64,000 bases of DNA from Pseudobdellovibrionaceae bacterium (GTDB lineage Bacteria; Bdellovibrionota; Bdellovibrionia; Bdellovibrionales; Bdellovibrionaceae). Below are positions 63,813-64,000 of this stretch, one piece after another. The notes under the pieces are model-generated. The model was given only the letters and a program-made list of their open reading frames with translations. It ran no database searches and was not told the origin of the DNA. Made by a program: the position numbers and the translations under genes. Position 1 is the first letter of the stretch, and every line of letters starts with the position of its first letter. Location: contig JAHBUV010000001.1 of NCBI GenBank assembly GCA_019637915.1, positions 3,070,565 to 3,134,564 of the forward strand, read 5' to 3'.

Positions 63813-64000
63813 GCCCCAGCTTCCGGATCATCAGATCCAGGAGGCCGCTTCGGCCGCCGGCGGCGGCGAGCTTTACCTTGATGACCTGGATTTCGTCGAA
63901 ACCCCGCAGGTCCCGGTTTCGGCCACGGAGCCCCTGTCCCTGCCGGCCGCTCTCGTTGACGACAAACTGCTCGAAGAGATCAACGCCATCCCCGACAAGA
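63793..64000 (+). CDS. Start of a probable MerR-family regulator (cut by window)
   Basis: An ATG at 63793 with AAGGA 5 bases upstream, overlapping the end of ihfA, opens a frame that continues beyond the window for at least 69 codons. The product begins MTTTTIKPQLPDHQIQEAAS and is acidic and flexible, ending LLEEINAIPDK at the edge. MerR-type genes commonly follow ihfA in this gene order, and IPDK often directly precedes their helix-turn-helix. The MerR call is therefore inference from position and this tetrapeptide only. Confidence 0.5.
   Translation, partial: MTTTTIKPQLPDHQIQEAASAAGGGELYLDDLDFVETPQVPVSATEPLSLPAALVDDKLLEEINAIPDK

Noticed and set aside
1-64000. tRNA, rRNA or CRISPR arrays
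   Set aside because: No cloverleaf-like segment with a CCA-type end, no rRNA-like sequence and no regularly spaced repeats were seen in any intergenic region.

Overview
The window is GC-rich, gene-dense Gram-negative chromosome. It carries type II secretion genes, Lol/LspA-type lipoproteins, a beta-barrel porin, IHF alpha and an alternative complex III. It also has a complete lower mevalonate route with a class II HMG-CoA reductase and two tandem secreted zinc proteases. This combination, with thrS-infC and pheST-ihfA gene orders, points to Bdellovibrionota or a nearby delta-proteobacteria-like lineage. That placement is inference from gene content; no marker was compared with a database. I saw no rRNA, tRNA, CRISPR array, transposase or phage gene.

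Layout. 1-6.7 kb (minus strand): type II secretion operon gspC-D-E-F-G, with gspG cut by the window edge. 6.8-10.2 kb: small unknown genes, an adenosylcobalamin-forming enzyme overlapping an unknown acyltransferase-like gene, and an N-formylglutamate amidohydrolase. 10.2-21.1 kb: respiratory block of cytochrome c maturation genes (resB, ccsA), alternative complex III (actA-F) and lspA, which would process the lipoprotein subunits. 21.3-23.4 kb: two tandem HExxH secreted metalloproteases, each with its own terminator. 23.4-26.8 kb: SDR, TPR, lipoprotein and PilZ-like genes. 26.9-33 kb: thrS-infC, then a glycosyltransferase and an opposing unknown gene, then rpmI-rplT. infC appears to start at an AUU codon. 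33-38.1 kb: isoprenoid operon fni-mvaA-(phosphomevalonate kinase)-mvaD-mvk.

38.1-42.9 kb (minus strand): a large predicted metallopeptidase and an overlapping three-gene unit of PepSY membrane protein, GCS2-type amide ligase and a Mur ligase lacking its UDP-binding domain. This unit is the best candidate here for an undescribed biosynthetic pathway. 43.2-45.4 kb: exported Mn-type superoxide dismutase, a 34-residue membrane peptide and nhaA. 45.5-54.5 kb: a porin followed by kdpF-A-B-C-D-E for high-affinity potassium uptake and its two-component control. Three sites with the pattern TTKACG-N5-TTKACG sit in front of the porin, kdpF and a small gene after kdpE, and look like KdpE operators.

55.4-58.2 kb is a lower-GC accessory island: a membrane protein, an XRE repressor, an alpha/beta hydrolase-like secreted protein and a small secreted protein. 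It is bounded by near-identical 29-bp direct repeats and holds two members of a dispersed hairpin repeat, with another member before the sod gene. 58.2-64 kb returns to core genes: trmH-family methyltransferase and rsmG (minus strand), then pheS, pheT, ihfA and the beginning of a probable MerR-family regulator.
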